From Eubacteriaceae bacterium (GTDB taxonomy: Bacteria; Bacillota; Clostridia; Eubacteriales; Anaerofustaceae), in NCBI GenBank assembly GCA_012727485.1, contig JAAYHF010000154.1:1-41456 (forward strand): 41,456 nucleotides of DNA, in the 5' to 3' direction. The position numbers and the translations under genes are program-made. Below are positions 24,936-33,335 of the stretch, one piece after another; the stretch's first letter is position 1; every line of letters starts with the position of its first letter. The notes beneath the pieces are model-generated. The model searched no databases, was not told where the DNA came from, and saw only the letters and a list, made by a program, of their open reading frames with translations.

Positions 24936-25568
24936 ATGAAGTATGCGGAAAAGTCATGCGTAGAGTTCACAGATGCGACATTTTCCAACGCGCCCGTACC
25001 GGGCGGCGGAGGCGTGTCCGCTTTGGCGGGAGCGCTGGGAACAGCTCTTGGAGGAATGGTTTGCAATTTGACCACCGGCAAGAAGAAATATGCCCAGTAT
25101 GAGGAAGATATTCAGAGAATAATGAAGGAAGCCAACGAAATCAAGGATTCCCTCATCACAATGATCGATCAGGACGCCGAAAACTTCCTGCCCCTTTCCA
25201 AGGCCTACGGACTGCCCACCTCCACCGACGAGGAGAAGGCACACAAGGCAAAGGTTATGGAAGAATGCCTTAAGGGCGCTTGCAGCGTTCCCGTTGACAT
25301 CGTAAAGACTTCCTATAAAGTCATCGCTTTGATGGAAGAACTCGCAGTTAAGGGTTCGTCCTTGGCTTTGTCCGATGTGGGCGTGGGAGTTGCATTGCTC
25401 AGGAGCGCCATCACCGGCGGCTGGCTGAATGTCGTCATAAACATCAACAGCATCAAGGACGCCGAGTATGTGGCAAATGTACGCAAGGAAGTCGAACCCC
25501 TTGTCACCGAGGGCATGGCTAAATGCGACGAGATCTATATGAAGGTTTGGAAGACCCTGCAGAAATAA
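24936..25568 (+). CDS. fchA: methenyl-THF cyclohydrolase FchA
   Basis: Interconverts 5,10-methenyl-THF and 10-formyl-THF. The 210-residue all-helical protein belongs to the formiminotransferase-cyclodeaminase domain family. It has the N-terminal FTDATFSNAPVPGGGGVSALAGALGTALGGMV and a C-terminal SDVGVGVALLRSAITGGWLNVVINI typical of it. The ATG at 24936 is chosen because GGAGG lies 7 bases upstream and the protein then matches the family length. It sits before a FolD that appears to have lost its own cyclohydrolase activity. Confidence 0.93.
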   Translation: MKYAEKSCVEFTDATFSNAPVPGGGGVSALAGALGTALGGMVCNLTTGKKKYAQYEEDIQRIMKEANEIKDSLITMIDQDAENFLPLSKAYGLPTSTDEEKAHKAKVMEECLKGACSVPVDIVKTSYKVIALMEELAVKGSSLALSDVGVGVALLRSAITGGWLNVVININSIKDAEYVANVRKEVEPLVTEGMAKCDEIYMKVWKTLQK

Positions 25569-25692
25569 GATTTCTGCCGAAATAAATTTCTGCAGAAATA
25601 ATTCTGCCGAAATAAAATTTCTGCCGAAATAATCCTGCAAAACTGCGCCAAAATAGTTCGGCAGATTAATTCCAAAAGAAAAATCTGCCGAA
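25558..25692 (+). repeat. CTGCCGAAATAA repeat cluster with 11 bp hairpin
   Basis: Units of the form TTCTGCCGAAATAA lie at about 25572, 25587, 25602 and 25619 (spacing 15-17 bp). The last codons and stop of fchA (CTGCAGAAATAA, 25557-25568) fit the same pattern. An inverted unit TTCGGCAGATT (25657-25667) pairs perfectly over 11 bp with AATCTGCCGAA (25682-25692), just before the folD ribosome binding site, and could pair with other units as well. Confidence 0.8.
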
Positions 25693-25720
25693 ACAATTAA
25701 ATATATTAGGAGGAAATAAA

Positions 25721-26626
25721 ATGACCGCAAAATTACTAAGCGGAGCTGAAGTTGCTCAGGCTATTTTAGCCCAGGCCAAGACCGATGCCGACGAACTGAA
25801 GGCAAAGGGAATCAATCCCAAGCTGGTTGTGTTCAGAGTCGGTGAAGACCCCGGTTCAATATCCTATGAAAAGGGTATCATCAAGACCGTCAACGATGTC
25901 AACATTGACTTCGCCAACTATATCTTCCCCGAGAATGTTACCCAGGAAGAATTCATCGCCAAGCTCAAGGAAGCCAACGACGACAAGAATGTCAGCGGTA
26001 TCCTCGTTTTCAAGCCCCTTCCCGCACAGCTTGATGAAGAAGAAATCAAATACACCCTGAACACCTTAAAGGATCCCGACGCCATGAACCCCGCCAACCT
26101 CGGCAAGCTCATGATCGAAGATGAAAGAGGATTCTCCCCCTGCACCCCCGAGGGCGTTATGGAAATGTTCGCCCATTACGGAATAGATCTGGTGGGCAAG
26201 GATGTCGTCGTCATAAACAGGAGCGTTGTTTTCGGAAAGCCCATGGCAATGATGCTCGCCGCCGCTTCCGCAACAGTCACCATCTGCCACTCCAAGACCA
26301 AGAATTTGGCCGAAAAGTGCAAGGCCGCCGATATCGTCATAACCGCAGTCGGCCGCTACGGAATGGTAACTCCCGATATGCTCAATGAAAACGCCGTATT
26401 AATAGACGTTGCCATGTCCCAGAAGAAGGACAAGGAAGGCAATTTCGTTCTCAACGAAAAGGGCAAGAAGATCAGAACCGGCGACAGCCTTGAAGAATGC
26501 GCCGAAAAGGCCGCAATGATAACCTCAGCCACTCCCGGCTGCGGCGGCGGCACAGGCCCCATCACCTCCGCTCTTCTGACCAAGCACCTCATCAAGGGCT
26601 GCAAAATGCTCAACGGACTATTATAA
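25721..26626 (+). CDS. folD: methylene-THF dehydrogenase FolD, probably dehydrogenase only
   Basis: Oxidises or reduces methylene-/methenyl-THF with NAD(P). The 301-residue protein has the FolD fold with VFRVGEDPGSISYEKG (about 37-52), the Rossmann motif VVVINRSVVFGKPMA and the C-terminal TPGCGGGTGPITSALL. In standard FolD the YxxxK lysine (E. coli Lys54) and the Gln of the GILVQLPLP motif (Gln98) are needed for cyclohydrolase activity. Here the equivalent positions are Ile53 (after Tyr49) and Phe97 (GILVFKPLP). The AGGAGG site supports the start. The adjacent FchA would take over the lost step. Confidence 0.93.
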   Translation: MTAKLLSGAEVAQAILAQAKTDADELKAKGINPKLVVFRVGEDPGSISYEKGIIKTVNDVNIDFANYIFPENVTQEEFIAKLKEANDDKNVSGILVFKPLPAQLDEEEIKYTLNTLKDPDAMNPANLGKLMIEDERGFSPCTPEGVMEMFAHYGIDLVGKDVVVINRSVVFGKPMAMMLAAASATVTICHSKTKNLAEKCKAADIVITAVGRYGMVTPDMLNENAVLIDVAMSQKKDKEGNFVLNEKGKKIRTGDSLEECAEKAAMITSATPGCGGGTGPITSALLTKHLIKGCKMLNGLL

Positions 26627-26648
26627 AGAAGAAAGGTAGAAAGATAAT

Positions 26649-27305
26649 ATGATTATCACAAAGGCCAAACCCACTCAAGACGTTCTCGATATGCTCGGGA
26701 ATGTTAAAAAAGTGCTTTTAACCGGTTGCGGCGAATGTTCCACCACCTGCAGAACCGGCGGCGTTGAAGAACTCGACGCAATGGAAAAGTTCCTCACCGA
26801 AAACGGTTACGAAGTTGTCGGAAAGTGCGTTCCCCAGCTTTCCTGCAATAAGAACCTCATGAAAAGAGAGCTGAAGGCTTTCAAGGACTCCGGTTATGAA
26901 GCCGTTGTCGTTATGAGCTGCGGAGACGGCACCCAGACCGTTGCCGGATTGGTTGACAGCCCCGTATATCCCGCCAACGACACCATGTTCCTCGGCGAGA
27001 TCGAAAGACTTACCCTGTTCAGCGAAGCCTGCAGAATGTGCGGCGATTGCGTCCTCGGAAAAACCGGCGGCGTATGCCCCATAACCAAGTGCGCCAAGAG
27101 TTTGGTGAACGGCCCCTGCGGCGGCGCCAAGAACGGCAAATGCGAAACCAACCCCGATGTTGAATGCGGTTGGATTTTGATCTACGACAAGCTCAAGAAG
27201 CTTGGCCAGTTGGACAAGCTCTATGTGGCCAATGATGATAAGGGTTACAAGAAGAACCTTTACCCCATGACCATCAATCTCAAGGAGGATGCGGCAAATG
27301 AGTAA
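26649..27305 (+). CDS. metV: MetV, cysteine-rich partner of methylene-THF reductase
   Basis: In acetogens MetV forms a complex with MetF and passes electrons to it. The 218-residue protein has an N-terminal Cys cluster (Cys27, Cys30, Cys34, Cys60, Cys66) and a C-terminal zinc/iron-sulfur-like cluster (CRMCGDC, then GVCPITKCAKSLVNGPCGGAKNGKC) of the MTHFR C-terminal domain family. AGAAAGGTAG precedes the ATG. It overlaps metF by 8 bp, consistent with a complex made from coupled genes. No RnfC2 gene, the third subunit in Acetobacterium woodii, is present. Confidence 0.93.
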   Translation: MIITKAKPTQDVLDMLGNVKKVLLTGCGECSTTCRTGGVEELDAMEKFLTENGYEVVGKCVPQLSCNKNLMKRELKAFKDSGYEAVVVMSCGDGTQTVAGLVDSPVYPANDTMFLGEIERLTLFSEACRMCGDCVLGKTGGVCPITKCAKSLVNGPCGGAKNGKCETNPDVECGWILIYDKLKKLGQLDKLYVANDDKGYKKNLYPMTINLKEDAANE

Positions 27306-28224
27306 TTTACAAAAAGCACTCGAAAGCGGAAAATTCGCTATCACAGCCGAAATGGCGCCCCCCAAGGGTGTCGATTTCAGCCACCAGATCGCCGTTGTCG
27401 AACAGCTCAGAGGAAAGGTCGATGCCTGCAATGTCACCGACTATCAGTCTTCCAGCCTCAAGGCTTCCTCGATCGGACTTTGCATAAAGCTCATTCAGCT
27501 CGGTATTGAGCCTGTTCTCCAGATGACCGGACGCGACAGAAGCAGAATGGCTATCCAGGGCGACTTCATGGCCGCCGCCGCCTTCGGCATCGAGAACATA
27601 TTAGCCCTCACCGGCGACCACCCCACAGTGGGCGACTGCCCCGAATCCAAGCCCGTATACGATTTGGATTCCGTGGGTATCCTGCGCGCGGCGGTACAGC
27701 TGACCACCGGTTTTGACTGCGGTGGCAACAAGCTGGACGGCGCGGCCCCCTATTATTATCTCGGAGCCTGCACCACCCCCGTTTATGATCCGGTGGAGCT
27801 TCAGCTCATGAAGATGAAGAAAAAGATCGATGCCGGCGCCAAGTTCTTCCAGACCCAGGGCGTTTACGAAGCCGAACCCATGAAGCCCTTCATGGAAATG
27901 GCCGAGAAATACGGCGTTTACCTCATGGCGGGAATTATCCCCTGCAAGACCGCCGCAATGGCGAAATACATGAGCAACAACGTTCCCGGTATCCGCGTTC
28001 CCGAATATCAGATCGAAAGACTTAAGGCCGCCGCAGCCAAGGTTCCCGCGGACGACCCCAATGTCAAGAAGCTCAAGGCCGCCGTTCAGGAAGCCGAAGG
28101 TATCACCATGTCCGCCGAGTTCCTCGCAGAACTCAAGGAAAAGGGTCTTTGCCACGGCGCTCACATCATGGCCATCGGCGCAGAGGAGAATGTTCCCAAG
28201 ATTCTTGCGGAAGCAGGATTCTAA
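27298..28224 (+). CDS. metF: 5,10-methylene-THF reductase MetF
   Basis: Reduces methylene-THF to methyl-THF on a flavin. At 308 residues it has the TIM-barrel MTHFR motifs TAEMAPPKGVD (about 19-29), VTDYQSSS, QMTGRDRSR (about 73-81), ILALTGDHPTVGD and KFFQTQGVYE. The ATG at 27298 leaves 9 bases to AAGGAGG. An in-frame ATG at 27289 would sit on the ribosome binding site. It is encoded with metV and needs it in related acetogens. The product would feed the AcsE-like methyltransferase. Confidence 0.95.
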   Translation: MSNLQKALESGKFAITAEMAPPKGVDFSHQIAVVEQLRGKVDACNVTDYQSSSLKASSIGLCIKLIQLGIEPVLQMTGRDRSRMAIQGDFMAAAAFGIENILALTGDHPTVGDCPESKPVYDLDSVGILRAAVQLTTGFDCGGNKLDGAAPYYYLGACTTPVYDPVELQLMKMKKKIDAGAKFFQTQGVYEAEPMKPFMEMAEKYGVYLMAGIIPCKTAAMAKYMSNNVPGIRVPEYQIERLKAAAAKVPADDPNVKKLKAAVQEAEGITMSAEFLAELKEKGLCHGAHIMAIGAEENVPKILAEAGF

Positions 28225-28254
28225 AGATTTTAAAGTTACCCTTTAGGTTAAAAA

Positions 28255-28295
28255 AAACTTTGTGTTTCGGCCCTGTGGTCGGAACACAAAGTTTT
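28255..28295 (+). terminator. hairpin between metF and lpdA
   Basis: An 18-position stem (28255-28272 with 28277-28294, two G-T pairs, loop CTGT) is followed by only four T (28292-28295). It may partly end transcription after metF or protect the metF mRNA. Confidence 0.6.
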
Positions 28296-28321
28296 CATCT
28301 ACGAAAGGAAAGGTCATATAA

Positions 28322-29704
28322 ATGAAAATAGCAGTACTCGGCGCCGGCCCCGGCGGATACGAAGCCGCCATATATGCGGCAAAAAAGGGCGCAGAAGTTG
28401 TGCTGATCGAAAAACAGACCGGTGAGCTTGGAGGCACCTGCTTAAACCGCGGCTGCATCCCCACAAAGGCCTTCCTCGCCAGCTACGATACTTTGGAAAC
28501 CGTTGAGAACGCCAAGGATTTCGGAGTTAACATCAGCGGAGAGGTTACAGTAGACTTCAAATTCATACAGGATAGAAAAAAGAAGGTCGTCGCCACCCTC
28601 GTGAAGGGAATCGCTTTCCTCATGAAGAAGAACGGCGTTTCCGTTTTAAACGGCTTCGGTAAGCTCGTTGACAGAAATACCATTGATGTCACCAAGGAAG
28701 ACGGAACCGTCGAAACCGTGAAGGCGGATTATATCATTCTTGCCACCGGAAGCGTTCCTTCCACCCCCTCCACCATGGGCTACGACAAGAAGCGCATCAT
28801 CACCAGCGACGAAGTCCTCGATTTCGAAGAAGCTCCCAAGAGCTTGATCCTCATCGGGGGAGGCGTCATCGGAGTTGAAATAGGTCAGTTCCTTGCCAAG
28901 ATGGGCACCGAAGTTTCCGTTGTTCAAAGCGGAAAACAGCTTCTCCCCACCATGGACGAGGATGTGGCAAAACAGCTTCAAAGACAATTCAAGAAGGATA
29001 AGATCAATGTGGTTTTGGGCGCAAGGGTCAACGGAGCCGTCAATAACGGAGATAATGTCACCGTTACCTTGGACAACGGCAAAGAGCTTGTTGCGGATTA
29101 TGCCCTCATCGCCACCGGAAGAAGCCCCTTCACAAAGGGTTGCGGATTCGAGGAAGCGGGCGTGGTCATGACCCCGAGAGGCAGAGTTGATGTCAACGAA
29201 TACCTCCAGACCAATTACGACAATGTTTACGCCATCGGAGACCTTATCGACACCGCAATGCTCGCCCATGTGGCAAGCTGGGAAGGCATACTTGCAGTTG
29301 ACAACATTTTCGGAAAGGGCAGAAAGACCCAATACAACGCCGTTCCCGGATGCGTATTCACAAATCCCGAAATCGCTCAAGTGGGAGCCACCGAAGCCGA
29401 ACTCGTCAAGGCGGGCAAGGCCTATAAGGTCGGCACCTTCGACTTCAAGGGCCTCGGCAAGGCAATGGCCAGCGGACACACCGCAGGTTTTGTCAAGGTC
29501 ATAACCGACGAAAACGATGTCCTCATCGGCGCGGCTGTGGTCGGAGCAAGGGCCACCGACATGATGCAGGTACTCACAAACGCCATTTTCTACGGACAGA
29601 CCGCAGAAATGGTCGGCGCGGCCATTTATCCGCACCCCACCATGGGAGAAGCGGTCATGGAAGCTTTGCACGATTTGCACGGCGTTTCCATCAACAAAGG
29701 CTGA
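28322..29704 (+). CDS. lpdA: dihydrolipoyl dehydrogenase
   Basis: Reoxidises dihydrolipoyl groups with NAD. The 460-residue flavoprotein has the FAD-binding GAGPGGYEAA loop (about 7-16), the redox disulfide Cys40/Cys45 in GGTCLNRGCIPTKA, the NAD motif GGGVIGVEIG and the C-terminal YPHPTMGEAVMEA with the active-site His-Glu. AAAGGAAAGG precedes the ATG. It is paired with gcvH, as in several acetogen Wood-Ljungdahl clusters. No 2-oxo-acid dehydrogenase or GcvP/GcvT gene is near. Confidence 0.95.
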   Translation: MKIAVLGAGPGGYEAAIYAAKKGAEVVLIEKQTGELGGTCLNRGCIPTKAFLASYDTLETVENAKDFGVNISGEVTVDFKFIQDRKKKVVATLVKGIAFLMKKNGVSVLNGFGKLVDRNTIDVTKEDGTVETVKADYIILATGSVPSTPSTMGYDKKRIITSDEVLDFEEAPKSLILIGGGVIGVEIGQFLAKMGTEVSVVQSGKQLLPTMDEDVAKQLQRQFKKDKINVVLGARVNGAVNNGDNVTVTLDNGKELVADYALIATGRSPFTKGCGFEEAGVVMTPRGRVDVNEYLQTNYDNVYAIGDLIDTAMLAHVASWEGILAVDNIFGKGRKTQYNAVPGCVFTNPEIAQVGATEAELVKAGKAYKVGTFDFKGLGKAMASGHTAGFVKVITDENDVLIGAAVVGARATDMMQVLTNAIFYGQTAEMVGAAIYPHPTMGEAVMEALHDLHGVSINKG

Positions 29705-29737
29705 TAAGCCAAAAAACATATAAAGGAGAAAAAAAGT

Positions 29738-30109
29738 ATGGCAAGCCCCAAAGAACTCAAATATAATGCCGATAACCTATGGTTCGCCATTGACGGCGAT
29801 GTGGTAAAGATCGGATTGACCGATTTCGCACAGAATGAACTCGGCGACATCAACTATGTTGAACTCCCCGAAGCCGATCAGGCAGTAGCCACCGGCGAGG
29901 CCTTCACCACCATCGAAAGCACCAAGACCGACATCGAACTCGTGCTTCCCTTCGACGGAGTTGTAACCGCAGTCAACGAAGAACTGGACGATTCCCCCGA
30001 ACTGATCAACGAAGATCCCTACGGAGCATGGATAATCGAAGTTAAGGCCTCCGACATCGACGGACTTATGAACGCCGACGAATACGAAGCCCAGCTTCCC
30101 CAGGAATAA
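29738..30109 (+). CDS. gcvH: glycine cleavage H protein
   Basis: A 123-residue lipoyl carrier. The lipoylation motif lies in TTIESTKTDIELVLPFDG with Lys63 as the likely modified residue, and the fold's other glycine turns are in place (VKIGLTDFAQNELGDI, ELINEDPYGAWII). AAAGGAGA precedes the ATG. It directly follows lpdA, its reductase partner. GcvT and GcvP are absent here, so it may work with glycine cleavage proteins made elsewhere or have the less defined role of GcvH in acetogen clusters. Confidence 0.95.
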   Translation: MASPKELKYNADNLWFAIDGDVVKIGLTDFAQNELGDINYVELPEADQAVATGEAFTTIESTKTDIELVLPFDGVVTAVNEELDDSPELINEDPYGAWIIEVKASDIDGLMNADEYEAQLPQE

Positions 30110-30138
30110 GATTAACCAATTCAATATTTTTCACAATG

Positions 30139-30184
30139 CAGGGCGGGATTACCCCGCCCTGTAGTCGGTATGGGGCGGTTTTTT
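30139..30184 (+). terminator. terminator after gcvH with two competing hairpins
   Basis: CAGGGCGGG (30139-30147) pairs with CCCGCCCTG (30153-30161). The same 3' strand (CCGCCCT, 30154-30160) can instead pair with GGGGCGG (30172-30178), followed by T6 (30179-30184). The second fold is a proper terminator and the two are mutually exclusive. Confidence 0.7.
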
Positions 30185-31145
30185 GGCTGTTTGGGGTTGG
30201 CGGGAGTATTGCGGGGAAAAGTCGAGGCGGCTGTGAAAATGGGCTTATTTGACGGTCGGTTTGAAAGCCGACCCGCACAAAACTCAAACGGGTTTGAACG
30301 CAAGTGGGGTATAGCATGGGGGGATTAATTCATGCTTGAAAATCATGTAAGCATGGGTTTTGCTCGCTCGTAAGCAATACCGCTTAACCGCTAAAACAAC
30401 GGGCAAAGGGCGGCAAGGTTCGAAAGTTAAAAATAATTTGCGATGGGGTAAGTAAACAAATCGCAATAAGAGCATATTCACTTAACATCGTGACTGCTCA
30501 ACCGACCGCAACAGTCCGCCATAGGTCGGCAAGGACGGTTAAGCTCGGCGGTTGTAAAGAGTTTTCGATATATGGCGATGGGGATATATGCGATTTGTAT
30601 TGTTTTCCTCTCCCTAATATCAAGACCGCTTAACCGACGACGATTTATCGGGCAAAGCTCGGCGGACGGCAAGGCTCGAAAGTCGCAGTTGTCGATGTAT
30701 ATAAAAGCGCCGAAGGGTTTTTTTACCTTAGCGGCAATGTGCGGCACATACCCGTCAAAAAGGAAGAACTCTTTCCCTTTTGCGAATAATACCGCCGCTC
30801 CCGAAGGGCTTTAGGTCGTCTGCTTGTTTCGAAGGAGCTTTCTCGATCGGAAAAACGGCTTTACGGCATAATCAAGCAGTTATGATAACCGGATAAGAAC
30901 GGGAACAGGGCGGCCGCATTTATAAGTTATAAGAAAGATTTGTTTTATTGTTTTAAGGCTTTATAAATATAATCGAGGTCAGAGAAAGTCAAAGATCGGC
31001 TTTCAAAAGGGAAAAGGCTCATCGGCGGCTTTGCCCGGAGGGTTGGCGATGTATCGGTGAGCTTCAAAATATTAAAATCGCACGCAGAAGGGCTTACACA
31101 ACAAGAAAGTAATTACATTTAACGGCGAAAGGAACGCTCATAGCA
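30185..31145. repeat. intergenic region with three diverged repeats
   Basis: No gene is seen. Three degenerate copies of a block beginning near 30375, 30494 and 30620 share CGCTTAACCG or CTCAACCG, CGGGCAAAG...CGGCAAGG and TCGAAAGT, with GGCGATGGGG/TGCGATGGGG after the first two. They are spaced about 120-130 bp. Open frames here are repeat-derived. The ribosome binding site of the next gene (AAAGGAACG) ends the stretch. Confidence 0.55.
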
Positions 31146-32012
31146 ATGAAAGCAGAATTACACGCCCATGTGATAATGGACGCGATCAACTATAAACAGG
31201 CCATGGCCCGCCATGAAAAAGGGGTGGACAAGGCTTATGTGAGGGGGGTGCTTGAAACCTATCAAAGGGCGGGCATAACCTTGATAAGGGACGGCGGGGA
31301 TTTCGCCGGGGTCGGAGAATACGCCAAGGAAATCGCCCCCGAATACGGCATAACATACCTCACCCCCATCTTTGCGCTTCACAGGGAGGGTTATTACGGC
31401 TCTGTGGTGGGTTTCGGCTATCGCACCATGGAAGAATACAGGAATTATGTGGCGGATATTAAGCGGCGGGGCGGCAATTTCGTCAAGATAATGACTACGG
31501 GTATACTGGATTTTGCCCGGTACGGGGTGATAAGCGAGGGCGCTTTGAGCCTTGGGGAAATAAAGGAACTTGTGAACATCGCCCATGGGGAGGGCTTTGC
31601 GGTGATGAGCCACACCAATGGGGCGGTGAATGTGAAAAACGCCGTTGAGGGGGGAGTGGATTCAATAGAACACGGTAGCTACATGGACGAGGATGCCGTC
31701 GATTACCTTGCTCAAAGCGGCACTCTCTGGGTTCCCACCATTGCCACCCAGAAAAACCTCCTTCGCACCGAAAGATACCCGGCGGAAATCGTGAGCAAAA
31801 TTGTCGCCGTAAACGAGGAAAATATTGCTGCGGCGATAAGAAAGGGCGCAAATGTGGGGGTCGGCAGCGATGCGGGGGCCTATGCGGTTTTCCACGCCGA
31901 GGGGACTTTGGACGAATACGCCTATATAAGGGCTTTGAGCGACTCCGAGGAGCGCTTTGAGACTCTTTGTACAAGAAGCATAAATACCATAAAAGAAAAA
32001 TTCATGAAGTGA
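31146..32012 (+). CDS. metal-dependent amidohydrolase
   Basis: A 288-residue amidohydrolase-superfamily protein of the imidazolonepropionase/prolidase-like group. The full metal set is visible: His6 and His8 (ELHAH), Lys114 (FVKIMTTG, probably carbamylated), His156 (MSHTNG), His176 (IEHGSYMD) and Asp242 (GSDAG). It starts directly at the HxH strand, so the usual N-terminal beta-sandwich of this group is missing. The start codon follows AAAGGAACGCTCATAGC. The gene ends 8 bp before a DUF1576 membrane protein, suggesting that the two act together, perhaps on an imported amide. The substrate is unknown. Confidence 0.85.
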   Translation: MKAELHAHVIMDAINYKQAMARHEKGVDKAYVRGVLETYQRAGITLIRDGGDFAGVGEYAKEIAPEYGITYLTPIFALHREGYYGSVVGFGYRTMEEYRNYVADIKRRGGNFVKIMTTGILDFARYGVISEGALSLGEIKELVNIAHGEGFAVMSHTNGAVNVKNAVEGGVDSIEHGSYMDEDAVDYLAQSGTLWVPTIATQKNLLRTERYPAEIVSKIVAVNEENIAAAIRKGANVGVGSDAGAYAVFHAEGTLDEYAYIRALSDSEERFETLCTRSINTIKEKFMK

Positions 32013-32020
32013 GTAGCGAG

Positions 32021-33307
32021 ATGAAAAACCTAAAAAACGATACATCCGCCCTTTTTTTGCTTTTTTTCACTCTTTTTTCCCTTATGCTCATAATAACGGG
32101 AATTGCCTGCGGCGGCAGGGACGCCTTTATCGGGGCTTTGCACGAGATGCTTTCCCCGGAAAAACTCACCACCGACAGCCTTTCCGATGAGGTGGGCGGG
32201 CTTGGCGGGGGACTGCTTTGCGTGGGCGTCACCGGGCTTATCGCCACCGCCGTTTTGAAATTCAGCGGGGCTACCATTGCGGGGGGGAGCTTCGGCGCGT
32301 ATTTTCTGATGGTGGGCTTCGCCTTTTTCGGCAAGAACCCCTTCAACATACTGCCCATAATTTTGGGAACTTATCTTTATTCAAAGGCTAAAAAACAGCC
32401 CTTTGCCGCCAATGCGAATATGTCGCTTTTCGCCTGTTGCATGGCCCCCGCCGTCTCGGAGCTGATGTTCGGGTTATGCAACCCCTGGGGGAAGGGCGCG
32501 GGAATTGTCATCGGGCTGATTGCGGGGATAGCGATAGGCTTTTTATTCCCCACCATCGCCGCCCACACCGTATCCATGCATCAGGGTTACGACCTTTTCA
32601 ATGCGGGTTTGGCCGGGGGGCTTTTCGGCATAGTTATTTTCATGATTTACAAACAGCTTGTTCTCGTTCCCGCCGGAACCTCCGCCGATTACGGGGCAAA
32701 TTCCATATCCGGGGGGAGTTTCCCTGCGCTTTTCAACACGATGCTTATAATTGTATTTCTGCTTTCCGTCGCCCTCGGCGCATATTTGAACGGGGGCTTC
32801 AAGGGCTATGGGGCTTTGCTTTCCCGCACAGGGCATAAAACCGATTTAGCCCTTTTGGACGGGGGGCCTCTTTGCCTGATCAATTTCGGAATACTCGGGC
32901 TTTTCGGGCTCGGTTATGTGAATTTGGTGGGCGCGCCCATAAGCGGGCCTGTGGTGGGGGCCTTGCTTTGTATGCTCTGCTGGGCGGCCAACGGTTCCCA
33001 TGTGCTGAATGTATGGCCCTTGTTTGCGGGTTACGCCTTGGCGGCCCTTTTGCAGGGGAATATTTCATGGCTCGCCGGGCAGGGGATCGCCGTGGGGGTG
33101 ATGTTTGCCAGCGGAATGAGTCCGATTGCCGGGAAATACCGTTTCCCCTGGGGTATTCTTGCGGGGTTGCTCCACGCCTGCCTTGTTTCCTATACCGGGG
33201 CCTTCCATGGGTGGCTCAACGGCTATAATGGGGGATTTACGGCGGGGTTGGTTTGCTGTGTGTTGGTGCCGGTGGTGTTGAGTTGGGGAGGGAAGGGGAA
33301 GGAGTAG
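32021..33307 (+). CDS. DUF1576 multi-pass membrane protein
   Basis: A 428-residue integral membrane protein with about ten hydrophobic segments. The first is LFLLFFTLFSLMLIITGIA (about 11-29). Glycine-rich loops such as GGLGGGLLCVGVTGLIATA and a tandem-like arrangement of two halves are visible. I assign it to DUF1576, which has no known function. The ATG at 32021 is preferred over a frame from 31967 that lies within the upstream gene. The ribosome binding site is weak, consistent with coupling to the amidohydrolase. A transporter role is inference only. Confidence 0.75.
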   Translation: MKNLKNDTSALFLLFFTLFSLMLIITGIACGGRDAFIGALHEMLSPEKLTTDSLSDEVGGLGGGLLCVGVTGLIATAVLKFSGATIAGGSFGAYFLMVGFAFFGKNPFNILPIILGTYLYSKAKKQPFAANANMSLFACCMAPAVSELMFGLCNPWGKGAGIVIGLIAGIAIGFLFPTIAAHTVSMHQGYDLFNAGLAGGLFGIVIFMIYKQLVLVPAGTSADYGANSISGGSFPALFNTMLIIVFLLSVALGAYLNGGFKGYGALLSRTGHKTDLALLDGGPLCLINFGILGLFGLGYVNLVGAPISGPVVGALLCMLCWAANGSHVLNVWPLFAGYALAALLQGNISWLAGQGIAVGVMFASGMSPIAGKYRFPWGILAGLLHACLVSYTGAFHGWLNGYNGGFTAGLVCCVLVPVVLSWGGKGKE

Positions 33308-33335
33308 GGTTGCGGGGTGATTTTGCGTTGGAAAA

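Noticed and set aside
30110-31145. Open frames of 65-89 codons on the minus strand
   Set aside because: They lie in degenerate repeats and lack ribosome binding sites and recognisable motifs.
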